From Pseudoips prasinana (taxonomy: Eukaryota; Arthropoda; Insecta; Lepidoptera; Nolidae): a stretch of 64,000 nt of DNA. Shown here piece after piece: positions 1 to 10,380 of this stretch (position 1 is the first letter of the stretch; every line of letters begins with the position of its first letter). Location: NCBI GenBank assembly GCA_951640165.1, contig OX621246.1:6411001-6475000 (forward strand). The letters are read 5' to 3'. A model generated the notes under the pieces. That model was not told where the DNA came from, did no database searches, and was given only the letters and a program-made list of their open reading frames with translations. Made by a program: the position numbers and the translations under genes.

Positions 1-490
1 TGCGCAAGTCACATTCAGTTCCAAGTAATTAGGAGTGCAGGTACTGCGGTACCAGTCACGATATTGCAGGCGCATATTATTAGCGGTAATACATACATAC
101 AGTTATTAATAATACATCATTCACGATGCTGGCTGTAGGGCGAGGTGTGGATGGCGGCGGGAAGCGTAACGACTAACGGGCTATGTAGTTACAATAGAAG
201 CCTCGCTACTAGCTGGTGTTTCGGGTAGAACAACTATTTATGTGACCCATAGATTACTGCAAACATTACATATTTTGGTAAGCAAATTTTTTACTTCTTT
301 TTCATCTACCGTTCAGATTATACCTTACTTCAGTTCGTTACCAGGTCATCATTCAGGTTCATCCCAGTACTCATGTTGTTATATGGTAAGTTATGGTAGG
401 GCACAGCGTTCATTCGCTCAAAGAGCAGCCCGCCTGGGGAAGTACCTCCACCTTACAGAAGACATTCCTTAATAATAACATTAATAATTT
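1..490. other. unassigned sequence
   Basis: I see no gene, tRNA or recognisable repeat here. The short open frame at 242-472 has no family resemblance and no splice context that would support it. Confidence 0.4.
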
Positions 491-504
491 TAATTGTGTG
501 TTGT

Positions 505-690
505 AACGTGAGTAACGTCGCCAGAGCTCATCAGGGTGGGGGGAAGGGTTAGCAACACTTGTTTCCTGTCTCTAAAAGGCTGGCAACGCACCCTCGACTC
601 CTCTGGTGTTGCGAGTGTCCATGGGCGGCGGTGATCACTTACCATCAGGTGACCAAGTGGTTCACCTGCTCGTTTGATATAAAAAAAACG
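505..690 (+). repeat. retroposon 3' tail of a common lepidopteran type
   Basis: The segment ends with the phrase CTTACCATCAGGTGA followed by a pyrimidine-rich stretch and an A-run, a familiar 3' end of dispersed lepidopteran retroposons. The same phrase recurs in this window near 35212 (+) and, inverted, near 62840. No coding remnant is visible. Confidence 0.5.
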
Positions 691-1880
691 GCCGCATGAC
701 CCTCCGAATGGTTTTTTTTATATTCAATCATTTCGCTGGCTTCGTACTGAGGGACAGCAGCCTAAAGGTCGTTACAAAGGTAGTACTCGTATTTACTTGC
801 ATACTAATAGTTAGCTGGATATTCAATATATCGGTTGAAGGGCGCCGGATATCGGACACAGCCACAATGACTCACCAAATAAATAGTTACTACCTAGTTC
901 CATTTTTGGGTATAATGCCTTCCACATGACAAACCTATAACCAACAGGTTTGCTCTACGAATGGAACGGAGTTTTTACGTTGACGACATTTGAGGTGTTA
1001 CGTTTGATTGAAGTGTAAGCCTACTCTACTAGGTACTGTGACGATCTCCTTGGTCATACACCTTCGTTCGTCCAAGAAAACGTTTTATAAAAGAAATATT
1101 TAAAAAGAAATAACTTGAAAATATTTTTTTCTAAAAACAAATTCTTTCAACCCGTCATCCAAAGACAGAACCCGTTTAGCTTCGAACGTTGTAACAGGTA
1201 AAACAAAAGTAAACAGAATGTAATGTTAAGTTTAAATCGACGTATTTTATTCCTATATCAAAAGATCCCGAGGGCATCTGGAGGGGCGGTCGCCATAATA
1301 CCTATGTGAACTAAACTTACATCTAGAGCCCTAATCTCTTAATAAAGTTTAGGATTTGAGATTAATCTTAGGTTCAAGTAGCAATGGCAATCATAGTAGC
1401 TACTGCTCCTATCCTCAATTCGATCACCCTCCATGACCCGTAATTTGCATTCATATCGATGAATTTCTCCTTGTGAATCCGACAAGAAGTCCTCGTGTAC
1501 TTATACGGTATTATTGACAGTTGGATAAAACGTCCCAAAAAACCATCTCTTTCATGCATATCCAGGTCAACCTCTGGCTTGGGTTAGTTTGTAGTCTTAT
1601 TTTACAAATGTCTTGAGCCTTCGATTCTATTTTCGAATTTATAATCGCATACACTATGTTGGTCTTCAGTACGTAATTGTACAACCTTTCGCAAAATGGA
1701 AATCCGCCACGGCCCGCGCTCATTGGTCAAATCAAATAGTTGCCGCTTCCCCGGTTTCCTGTAACACATTTCCGTCCCATTCCCAAAATCACTGCTACAA
1801 AAAATACCCTGCAACCGAGAGGATAAATCGCTTATGTTACAGCTTAGTTTAATATTTAAAGAAAAAAAATACTTCTCCGC
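691..1880. other. unassigned sequence
   Basis: No gene or complete repeat is recognised. A phrase around 1585-1600 (TTAGTTTGTAGTCTTATTTT) recurs near 61907-61924, so part of this stretch is an old dispersed repeat. The overlapping short frames on both strands look like chance. Confidence 0.4.
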
Positions 1881-1882
1881 CT

Positions 1883-2145
1883 CTTCGGTCTAGCGGTAGT
1901 GTATTCAATCACAAATAATGAAATCGAAAAAAAGCCCGGGGTAAATAGAGTTATTAGGATTATTTAAACAAGAAAATCACGTAAAGCTGTCGTTTCTATC
2001 TCCGTCGTGTCGAGTACCCCGTTTCATGAGGTGGTACTTGATAGTACACCGGTGTTTGCGCACACACTTGGGGACTAAAACATGTCCCACGCAATGGGCT
2101 AGTCTCCTATGAGATTAGACGCCGTGGCCACCGTTTGACCAGACT
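1883..2145 (+). repeat. SINE-D fragment (tRNA-headed)
   Basis: It starts with a tRNA-like A-box region (CGGTCTAGCGGTAGTGT) and continues into the body shared with the copies at 28540-28855 and 54072-54420, including the phrases GTGTTTGCGCACACAC and CGCCGTGGCC. The B-box part of the head is eroded. Confidence 0.6.
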
Positions 2146-2151
2146 TAGACG

Positions 2152-2400
2152 GGCCGGTTGGCGTGGTTGGTTGCCGCAAGTCGTGGATTCAATTCCCTCC
2201 CTGGATAGTTATTAGTGTCCTTAAACATGTCTGTTTCTCCTGAGTCTGGATGTAATTATCTATATAAGTATGTATTTACAAAAGAAAAGTAGTATTTGCA
2301 TTGTATCAGTTATCTGGTTTCCATAGTACAACCTCTGCTTAGTACGGGATCAGATGGCCGTGTGTGAAGAATGTCCCAGGATATTATAATAATTAAAAAG
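2152..2400 (+). repeat. SINE-B copy
   Basis: The head is tRNA-like with a degraded B box (GTGGATTCAATTCC). The body carries the family phrases TATATAAGTATGTATTTAC, AAAAGAAAAGTAGTAT and CCATAGTACAA, and ends in GATATTATAATAATT. The sequence parallels the copies at 4637-4890 and 28945-29170. Confidence 0.75.
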
Positions 2401-2753
2401 AAAATAATATGTATATGATATAACCTCTCCATATAAGATAACAGACAAAATACGTCTGAAGTTAAATTGTTTAAATGACACATTATCACTAAAAGAATGT
2501 CCTTCACGATTGATACGATCGTATTATTTCAGCGATGAGTAGATATAAAGACTGAGTAATAGCATACCACTTTGCTGCCATACTAGTAAACAATCAGCGA
2601 TATTTATTTACACCATTATTGCACCGGATTGCACAACGTTTGTAATATTTAGATGTTACACAATATGGCGCCAATTTATTGGGTAGAACGGAACACGAAA
2701 AGCTCGTGAATGGTCCGTTGCCTCGTGAATGTGTCGTTCTTCATTCATGTTTC

Positions 2754-3015
2754 GGTCACCGTAGCCTAGTTGGTAGTGCTCCTGCCTACGAAGCTGGTGG
2801 TCCTGGGTTCGAATCCCGGTAAGTGCAAATATTTGTGCGATGAACACGAATATTTGTTTCTGAGTCATGAATGTTTTCTATGTACCTATATAAGTATATA
2901 TCTATCTATATAAGTATGTATATCGTCGCCTGGTACCCATAGTACAAGCTTTGCTTAGTTTGGGGCTAGGATGATCTGTGTGACATTATCCCGAGATATT
3001 ATTATTATTATTATT
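2754..3015 (+). repeat. SINE-A copy 1 of 8
   Basis: This is a tRNA-derived SINE of about 260 bp. It has an A box (TAGCCTAGTTGGTAG) and a B box (GGTTCGAATCC), then a body with a TATATAAGTATGTATATCG segment, the shared 3' domain (ATAGTACAAGCTTTGCTTAG), and a tail of ATT repeats. These are internal RNA polymerase III promoter elements. It is fused at its tail to a SINE-B fragment that starts at 3016. Confidence 0.9.
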
Positions 3016-3160
3016 CTTGGGTTCGATTCCCACCCATGATAGATATTTGTGTACCTACATGAACACAAATATCTGTCATATTGTACTGTGTTTGGGTGAA
3101 ATTATCTATATAAGTATGTATTTACAAAAGAAAAGCAGTATATGTAGTATATCGGTCCAG
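3016..3160 (+). repeat. 5'-truncated SINE-B joined to the SINE-A tail
   Basis: The fragment starts at the B box (GGGTTCGATTCCCACC) and runs through the SINE-B body to the GTAGTATATC segment, then stops short of the 3' domain. It follows the ATT tail of the preceding SINE-A without spacer. Confidence 0.65.
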
Positions 3161-3375
3161 CTCAAGGGGGCAAAGAAGACGTTCAGCGTAGAATAAGTCG
3201 CATATAAATAATTTGAAAATAATTTAATATTTCAGACAGTCCATACAATACATACATACATAGTACAAGCAATCCTCTGTAATTTCTCATTTAGAGTATC
3301 CTCAAACTATCTTCTATGACGGCCACAATTTCTTCTTGAATTCAATTTACCTTTTATAATATATGTTGCCAGCGG

Positions 3376-3414
3376 CTAAGGGCAGTGCAAGACCTGCTAT
3401 TGTGGAGATCCTTG
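3376..3414 (+). mobile_element. RTE 3' end, left half (split)
   Basis: It matches the last codons of the RTE family seen intact at 39786-39915 and 41484-41620 (CAAGACC..., TGTGGAGATC...). The rest of the same tail resumes at about 3906, so the RTE end was split by the LINE at 3415-3905. Confidence 0.65.
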
Positions 3415-3905
3415 AGGGAGATCAGAGAACTCAAAATTATGACACTCTGCTCAATATTTATCTACCAAATCGCAATGTATGTGAGGCGAAACCAGGATTT
3501 GTTTGATATAATAGGGGATGCACATAATTACAACACTCGACGCAGGCACAGGCTACGAACAAATAAACATAAACTTTGCAAGTCAGAGAAAACGGCCCAA
3601 GTAATTGGACCTGGCGTTTATAACCGGCTACAAGGTCAGATCAAAGATGCAGTTTCCACCACGATATTCAAAAGCAGGCTCAAAATTTGGATGATAGATA
3701 ACGAATTCTACGATTTTGACTCGGAGTTTATGAAATTACCGATGACTTAATTTACTACCTATTAGTTATTTAATATTGCGACATAAATTATTTGTTTGTA
3801 CACGAATTATTATTATTTATTTATAAAATTATTGAAATTATTAATTGTAAATTGTGGTGCTCTGACTTGTAACTATTGTTATCAATAAATAAATGAAATG
3901 AAATG
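3415..3905 (+). mobile_element. Jockey/CR1-like LINE, C-terminal fragment
   Basis: The reading frame up to 3750 encodes the C-terminal tail typical of CR1/Jockey-superfamily reverse transcriptases, with an LKIMTLCSIFIYQ segment and an HNYNTRRRHRLR segment, and no catalytic domain. A 3' UTR ending in CAATAAATAAATGAAATG follows. The first methionine of the open frame (3385) belongs to the RTE sequence on the left, not to this element. It is 5'-truncated. Confidence 0.8.
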
Positions 3906-3955
3906 AGATGCCTTTGTCAAGCAGTGGACGAAATGATGATGATGATAATTTGTTA
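3906..3955 (+). mobile_element. RTE 3' end, right half (split)
   Basis: GCCTTTGTCAAGCAGTGGACG followed by GATGATGATGAT is the end of the RTE coding frame and its trinucleotide tail, as in the intact copy at 41580-41635. The left half is at 3376-3414. Confidence 0.65.
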
Positions 3956-4635
3956 GTTATTAGCAAGTAAGATCAAAATATCATTGCTATAAAAAAATGA
4001 CCGTCTGTGAGTAATGTCGTAGGATATTATTTTTATAATTTATTTCTATGATTAGGGCTCAATTCTGAAATACTGTACAGTACATTAAAGATTGAGAAGA
4101 TATTATGTGCAACGTGGAATTGAAAACAGAATTTCTCAACTTTCTTTTTCTGTATCTGTCGATTGTAAAATTTATATTTCTCCATCCCAACTGGGGCAAC
4201 TCTGACAGTATTGAACAGTGGAAGCCTAATACAACTCCTGAAGGGAGCAGGAGAGTACACAGATGGGACAAACAGATAAATGGGTTATACTTTGTGGGGA
4301 GACGCCACATTCGCAGATGTTTGAGATTCAAAATTAAATGGTGCAATTTATTAGTTATTTAGATAACCGTAACACGGGGTGAACAAAAATCCCCGGGATA
4401 AAATGATAATTTTATCGCCCGTTTCACGGACGAGGGAAAAGTTGTCGCCGTTTTAAGAAGAACACCCCTTATGCCAGGATAATATTTAGCAATTACTCAC
4501 ACAAGGCAAGAAACAGTTTTGAAATCTGAAGTCATATTTTTGATAAGTCCTGATATAAATTAGGTACTTATTATGCGCAGTTTTAGTAATTTAACAGTTT
4601 TGTGTATACATATTTTATTATTTTCATTGGACCTA
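3956..4635. other. unassigned sequence
   Basis: No gene is recognised. Overlapping frames of 75 to 95 residues occur on both strands at 4033-4362, but none resembles a known family and none has splice support. Confidence 0.35.
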
Positions 4636-4636
4636 G

Positions 4637-4890
4637 ATATACGGGTCGGTTAGCGTGGTAGAGCTTATATCACGCCGCAGGTCGTGGTGTCCATTCCCAC
4701 TCAGGACAGAAATTTATTTGCATGATCATGACTTTTTGTCTCGAGTCTAGACTATATAAGTATGTATTTACTAAAGAAAAGTAGTATATCTATTTAGTAT
4801 ATCAGTTATCTGGTTTCCATAGTACAAGCTCTGCTTAGTTTGGGATCAGATGATCGTGTGCGAATAATGTCACAGGATATCATTTTGAGG
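4637..4890 (+). repeat. SINE-B copy
   Basis: Near-complete copy: tRNA-like head (GGTCGGTTAGCGTGGTAGAG), degraded B box, TATATAAGTATGTATTTAC segment, shared 3' domain CCATAGTACAAGCTCTGCTTAG, and a CAGGATATCATT end. Confidence 0.8.
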
Positions 4891-5185
4891 GAAAGATGTA
4901 AATTACATTTAAATATTATTATTAGGGAGATATGTTATCATGATGATATTTTTAAATTAGTTAAGTGCTGTAAAAGATAAAATTATCAGCAATTAGATAA
5001 GTTACTTACTGGGTACTCGTAATATAAGTATTTACTCAGCGTTGTGAAATAGCTTGTACACGTGAATCGTGATTGCATCATCTTTGTTTACACGGTTTGT
5101 TTATGTTTTCCTTTGTTTACCCTATGTATTTATTTTTTCGACAAATTAAAGTGGAGCGGTACGGAAAATCTCACGTGAGAATATT

Positions 5186-5467
5186 TAATAATAATAATAA
5201 AATCTTTATTGTCTCTAATTAATAACAATTTATACAAAATTGAGACATCCCCAGTAAGTAATGCAATACATGTGTAGGGAATCGTCTTACCGACGGTTAC
5301 ACAATAATAAGTAATGCTGTAATACTGTTCTTATCTATAAGCTAAAATTAAATTTTGACAAGGTAATAACATATTATCTGAAAAATAATAAAAAGGGAAA
5401 AAATAAAAACTTACTACTTAAATTGTGTGTGTGTGTATGCGTGTGTGTGTGTGTGTATGTGTGTGTG

Positions 5468-5501
<34 letters not shown>

Positions 5502-6583
5502 AATCCTTCTGTGTGTTTTAATTATTATAATTATTGTATGTGTGTTGTATATAGGTAAGTATGAGTTTATATATAGGTAAGAGTTTGTTTTAAGTAGGCC
5601 TAAGGAAAAGCAATTCTGTTTCATCATAAGTAAGAGTTTTTAGCCACTCTGTTATCTCCCTTTTGCATTCATGCATGACTTTGGGATGAAACTTTAGCTT
5701 CGCATTTATTTTATTGTAGATATAGGATGTCTGAGCCAGATACTGACGACCTGCAAAAGATGTTTGTACCTTGTGTGATTTGGCTACTATATCGTTTCGT
5801 CTTTTATCTTGGGGATTTGGGTTGAATGGTATTGATTTGTGTAGGTATAGGATAGCCTGTAATATGTATAGCTTTCGGACTGTTAACAAACCACTGTCTT
5901 TATATAGTTCATTTGTTGGATGTCTGAACGATTTAAAGTGCATTACCTTTATCAAAGAACGTTGAGCTCTTTCCAGTTCAAGGAATTTAGTTTTGGTAGC
6001 TCCTCCCCATACATTTATACAATAAGTAATTACTGATTGAGCCAGAGCATAATAAATCCTGTTAATTAATTGTGAAGATATAACGTATCGCAAAGTTTTG
6101 AAGATAAACATTAGTTTTCTTATACGGTTCACAGTTGCTTCAATATGAGGATGCCATGATAAACACTCGTCAACAATAACTCCAAGATACCTAGTAGAGC
6201 TCAGTCGTTTAATACTTTGGCAATTACAATTTGGAACAAATTGATTGTATTGTGTGGCGCATTTGTGAATAAAGATATTATAATTTGTATTTGGTTTTGT
6301 TCGTATGCTGGGCGAAAAACATATGTAGTTTGTTTTTGATATGTTGAGGGTCAACAGGTTTTCTTTAAGCCAAAATGCTATTTCAGCTAGACCATTCTCA
6401 GCAGAACGGCGCACTTCCTCCCAAGTGTCTCCTGAATAGACTACAGCCGTATCTTCTGCATAGGCGAAAATCTTTCCTCCATTGCTCTGAAGGTCACAAA
6501 GCCCGTTTATCTACACTAAAAATAATGTAGGGCCCAGTACGCTCCCTTGAGGGACACCATAAATTACGGTTTCTTCATCTCTA
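5186..6583 (-). mobile_element. Jockey/CR1-like LINE, 5'-truncated and degraded
   Basis: On the minus strand the coding remnant runs from about 6580 to 5590. It starts inside the palm domain at the GVPQGSVLGP motif. The frame then has an in-frame stop (FLV*INGLC), the catalytic box reads YAEDT instead of the usual Y/FADDT, and the open frame from 6414 to 5590 covers 274 residues of thumb and C-terminal region. A 3' UTR follows, with a TG/CA microsatellite at 5424-5502, an AATAAAGATTTT signal and an ATT-repeat tail at 5186. The 5' end stops where a SINE-A begins. It is a dead copy. Confidence 0.85.
5424..5502. repeat. TG/CA microsatellite
   Basis: About 80 bp of TG repeats with a few interruptions (TATG, TGCG) lie within the 3' UTR of the LINE remnant. 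The minus-strand frame that reads through it as His-Thr repeats is an artefact. Confidence 0.95.
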
Positions 6584-6842
6584 AATAATAATAATATCTA
6601 GGGACAATGTCACACAGATCATCCTAGCCCCAAACTAAGCAAAGCTTGTACTATGGGTACTAGGCGACGATATACATACTTATATAGATAGATAAATACT
6701 TAAATACATAGAAAACATCCATGACTCAGAAACAAAATTAAATGATCGTGCTCATCACACAAATATTTGCACTTACCGGGATTCGAACCCAGGACCACCA
6801 GCTTCGTAGGCAGGAGCACTACCAACTAGGCTACGGTGACCG
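6584..6842 (-). repeat. SINE-A copy 2 of 8
   Basis: Reverse-oriented full copy with B box (GGATTCGAACCC on the plus strand), A box and ATT tail at the left end. It abuts the truncated 5' end of the LINE at 5186-6583. Confidence 0.9.
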
Positions 6843-7137
6843 TCAACATACACTACCCTTACCCTGTGTTTTGGACAGGGCAGTCAAGAAGCAATGACTT
6901 TCAGAATGCTAGCATTCCTCAGACACAGCAGCAGAGAAGCTGTTTTTTTTTCGTGTGTAACTACGAGTTTATGTCATTGTCACGAACCGAACCTGTTTTG
7001 GAACACTTTATATTCAAAATTCTTGTGCTATTGTAAATTTTATAATGTGACATTGTAAGTTCACAGTCTTACCATAGTTTCTCCTTTTACCAGTTCTCCT
7101 TTTAACAGTCATGTTAATATAAAGTACCGCAAAGAAT

Positions 7138-7353
7138 ATCACCACCCCATTTCATCCCGTGGGGGGCGTAGAAGTCGACCCGAGGGAATATCTACCAGAG
7201 AACGGGCAGCAGCGTCTCTCTGTGTGCTCTGGCCGTCATACTACGATCGCCAACCCGTCTGCAAAGAGTGGTCATTATGGCACATCTCTCCAAATAATGG
7301 ACACAACTCTATTGTGTAAATATTTTGGGGAGGCCTTTGTCCAGTCACACTTT
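7138..7353 (+). repeat. RTE-tail-like dispersed repeat
   Basis: It carries the phrases TTTCATCCCGTGGGGGGCGTAG, GAACGGGCAGCAGCGTCTC, CGCCAACCCGTCTGC and GGGGAGGCCTTTGTCCAG, which recur in several window positions (10165, 21190, 39463, 45036, 59812). It ends in the RTE-type GEAFVQ coding end. It is non-coding here. Confidence 0.6.
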
Positions 7354-7713
7354 TCGGGTCTCTGTTAATAATAAAGAATGACCACCTTGTCAAATTTCGC
7401 CCATGCCGGCAATTTACTATTGATAATGCTCCGATAGGACGGCTAGCCGACACTACAGGAAAGAGCAAAGGTAGAGAACCGAAAGTCACCAATTTCCTGT
7501 CTCAAGGTTGGTATTGAGAATTTCTTTCAATTTCAATCTTAACCAAAAATTCCTAAAATTACATTTCGGCCCTACCAGAGATATAATAATAATATCAAAA
7601 TATATCCAAAGACATTAATCACACACGGCCATCAGATCTCAAATTCAGCAGAGCTTGTACCATGGAAATCAGATAACTGATATACTACATATACTACTTT
7701 TTTTTCTAAATAA

Positions 7714-8999
7714 TAGGTCTTTACCTATGAAATTGCCGTTTTGTATGAAAAAATTTAAACGAATTTTTTTCATGAATTTTTTTATTTGTATTAATCGAAG
7801 TAATCACCCATGCAATCAATGCATCTTTGCCATCGCAGTGGCAGTTTATTGATGCCCTTCTTAAAGAAATCAGCTGGACGGGAGGCAACAAATTCTTCAA
7901 AGGCATTTTGTACTGCCTCTCGGGTATTGAATTTTTTTCCCGCCAAGAAGTTATCCAAATTCTGGAAAAAGTAGTAGTCTGTAGGCGCAAGGTCTGGTGA
8001 GTAGGGCGGATGACGGAGAGCTTCCAACCCCAGTTCTTGCAACTTGGAGACCGTCTGCTGTGCAGTATGAGGTCGCGCGTTGTCGTGCAGGAGCAGCGGA
8101 GACGAGCGATTGACCAATGCTGGTTGGAGATGCGCCAGCTTCTCCATCATTGTGCTCAGTTCTTCACAGTACACATCTGCAGTAATGCTCACCCCGTTTG
8201 GTAAGAAGCTGTGATGAATCACACCGGCGCTAGACCACCAAACAGTGACCATCACTTTTCTAGGGGTAAGTTTTCGTTTAGGGCATTGTTTAGGTGCTGA
8301 ACCAGGATCCAACCAACTTGCTGAGCGCTTGCGGTTATCAAACAGAATCCATTTTTCATCGCAGGTAACAATGCGGTTCAATATTCCTTCATTTGTGTGT
8401 CTGTTGAGCAGTGCAAGGCACGTCTCGACGCGTACTTCGCGCTGGCGATCATTGAGTTCGTGGGGCACCCATTTGTCAAGCTTTTTTACCTTGCCAATTT
8501 GACGCAAATGGACCAATATTGTTTTGACGCTAACGTCGAAAGCTGCTGCTAATTCAGCCGTAGATTGTGTATCATCAGCTTCCACAACCGCCTTTAATTC
8601 GTCATTGTCGACCAAAGTCTTCGGACGACCGCGAGGTTCATTTTTCAGGTCGAAATTTCCAGAACGGAAGCGAGCAAACCAATAACAGGTGGTGCGTTGG
8701 TTTGTAGTGTTAGCTCCGTAAACGTCGTTGATGTTGCGTGCCGCTTGTGCCGCGTTGCTGCCACGACGGTACTCATATTCCATAATTACTCGAATTTTTA
8801 ACGTATCCATGATGACGAAAAAGATTGAAATGCGATGAAAATGTAACACTAATCAATAAAGAAATGACTACTTTTGGAAAAAAGAATCCATGTTTTTAAA
8901 ATAAAATTAATTTGAAATTAGAATTCTTAGCCAAACAAAAATTATTTTGATTTGAAATGGCCAGTACTGCAGAACGGCAATTTCATAGGTAAAGACCTA
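7714..8999 (-). mobile_element. full-length mariner element
   Basis: It is about 1.29 kb, the usual length for mariner. The ends are TA plus inverted repeats beginning GGTCTTTACCTATGAAATT at 7716 and, reversed, ending at 8997, matching over about 27 bp or more with one mismatch. TA flanks both sides, the standard mariner target duplication. It encodes a single transposase without stops. Confidence 0.95.
7791..8810 (-). CDS. mariner transposase, DD34D
   Basis: This is a Tc1/mariner-superfamily transposase that would cut and paste its own element in the nucleus. The frame opens at 8849, but I prefer the methionine at 8810 (MDTLKIRV), giving 339 residues, close to the usual 340-350. Numbered from the 8849 start: an N-terminal helix-turn-helix DNA-binding part lies at about 20-120, the WVPHEL linker at 127-132, and the catalytic aspartates are D164 (TCDEKW), D256 (LLHDNARPH) and D291 (YSPDLAPTD). 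There are 34 residues between the last two, the mariner DD34D spacing. No stop or frameshift is seen. Activity cannot be judged from sequence alone. Confidence 0.95.
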   Translation of the reverse strand: MDTLKIRVIMEYEYRRGSNAAQAARNINDVYGANTTNQRTTCYWFARFRSGNFDLKNEPRGRPKTLVDNDELKAVVEADDTQSTAELAAAFDVSVKTILVHLRQIGKVKKLDKWVPHELNDRQREVRVETCLALLNRHTNEGILNRIVTCDEKWILFDNRKRSASWLDPGSAPKQCPKRKLTPRKVMVTVWWSSAGVIHHSFLPNGVSITADVYCEELSTMMEKLAHLQPALVNRSSPLLLHDNARPHTAQQTVSKLQELGLEALRHPPYSPDLAPTDYYFFQNLDNFLAGKKFNTREAVQNAFEEFVASRPADFFKKGINKLPLRWQRCIDCMGDYFD

Positions 9000-9140
9000 A
9001 TACATACTTATATAGAGATCATTACACCCAGACACATGAAAACCAGTCATGGTCATGGCAACAAATATCTGTCCGGGGTGGGAATCGAGCCCACGATCTG
9101 CAGCGTGAAAGGCAAGCATTGCCCAACCACGCCCTAAAAA

Positions 9141-9775
9141 AATGTGAACCCAAGACATCATTATCTACGGTATAACACGTTAGATCTACGAGGCAGTCAA
9201 AGGGTCTTTATCATGTAGGTAATAAGAGCGCTTTTTGTAGCGCAAGAATATCCACTATCCAAGCGTCGTCACTTCAATTGTCACTGCCTGAGTTAATTTA
9301 ATTTTATGTACTTACGGTAAACATACAAACAGATACAACAAACGCATACTTATATAAATAGCATAATATGTTTTTTGCAAATTTCAAATTTAATTTAACG
9401 TATGCAAAATATTTATATGAATTGAGTTATTAAACAATTTATATCTCTATTGAAACATAAAGAAAAATCAAAAGCGTCTAATTGCAGCGATTATCAAATT
9501 AAATGTAATCAGTAAACGTCTAGTCAAAACATTAATCAAATTCCGTTACACTTACATTTTTCCCAATTATTTTGGATATATAATTGTTTCTTTCTTTCTA
9601 TATTCTATTTTTATTAAGTCGGCTTTAAACTGGTCTTAGGAGGTTAAGAGTTTAAGTTGCGATGATAGCGAAATTCTGTCCTATATCACAGAAAGAAGCT
9701 AAGATTCCATATGTATTTTGACCAAAGGTACCAAAATACGTATAGAATCTGGCTGATACCGTCGTCATGGTGATA
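9141..9775. other. unassigned AT-rich sequence
   Basis: No gene or familiar repeat is recognised in this AT-rich stretch. Confidence 0.4.
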
Positions 9776-10025
9776 TATAGATAGATTACTCTTTATTGTA
9801 CACACTCAAACGAAAAGAAAATAAAATACATTGGATATAAAGAACATAATGTACAGACGCCAGCACATCAAGCTACCCCAATCTGTCAAATTTCCCCAAT
9901 TGAAAGTAAAGCTTATGCTTTTGTGATAAAGTTGAAAACCTATAAAAGAAATTTGACAGATTGGGGTAACTAGATGTGCTGGCGTCTGTACAACGGGCAG
10001 TCTTATCGCCTCAAGCGATTTCTTC
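9776..10025 (-). mobile_element. LINE 3'-end copy interrupted by a MITE
   Basis: On the minus strand the text GGCGATAAGACTGCCC ... CAATAAAGAGTAATCTATCTAT matches the LINE-type 3' end at 16101-16198. The MITE at 9851-9991 interrupts it precisely at a GTAC. Confidence 0.75.
9851..9991. mobile_element. palindromic MITE with GTAC target duplication, copy 1
   Basis: A 133-bp non-coding element (9855-9987) has inverted ends starting AGACGCCAGCACATC and about 40 bp of arm similarity (TACCCCAATCTGTCAAAT). It is flanked by GTAC on both sides. The uninterrupted paralogue of its insertion site at 16101-16140 has a single GTAC. No transposase is encoded, so it would depend on a helper in trans. Confidence 0.9.
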
Positions 10026-10164
10026 CAGGCAACCTTTGGATGGATAGGAACTGCCAGTAAAGTAAACAATAGCAACAAATAAATTAGGTATACTAAGGAA
10101 CTGTGATAAATATTTATATTTTTTAATGTGATTTATATTTTGATTGTAGTACAAGTTTCACTAC

Positions 10165-10380
10165 CCCATACCATCCGTAAGTAGACCACTGTTGGACAAA
10201 AGCCTTCCCCATGCATCAAATTGGGGGAATATGGCATAACCCCACGATCGGCACACGGGTTGGCGATTTACTCACAATGAAGCTGCTGCCCGTCATCTGG
10301 TAGACTTCTACGCCCCCCACGTGATGAGATGGGGTGATGATATTCTGATATTCGCCGCCGTCACCACACAGCACATTCTG
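10165..10380 (-). repeat. RTE-tail-like dispersed repeat
   Basis: Reverse copy of the family at 7138-7353: GTAGACCACTGTTGGACAAA, GGGTTGGCGATT, CTTCTACGCCCCCCAC and GATGAGATGGGGTGATGATA are visible. Confidence 0.6.

Larger units (their letters stand above)
7580..9140 (-). repeat. SINE-B copy split by a mariner
   Basis: The tRNA-like head with its B box lies at about 9070-9140 (minus), and the 3' domain at 7580-7713. The two halves join at TATATAAGTATGTA / TTTAGAAAAAAAAGTAG, exactly as in the intact SINE-B copies, with the mariner at 7714-8999 in between. The mariner is therefore younger than this SINE. Confidence 0.85.

Noticed and set aside
4033..4362. Overlapping frames on both strands, 75 to 95 residues
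   Set aside because: They conflict with each other in phase and strand, and none shows a family motif.
5418..5627. Minus-strand frame rich in His-Thr repeats
   Set aside because: It is a translation of the TG/CA microsatellite.
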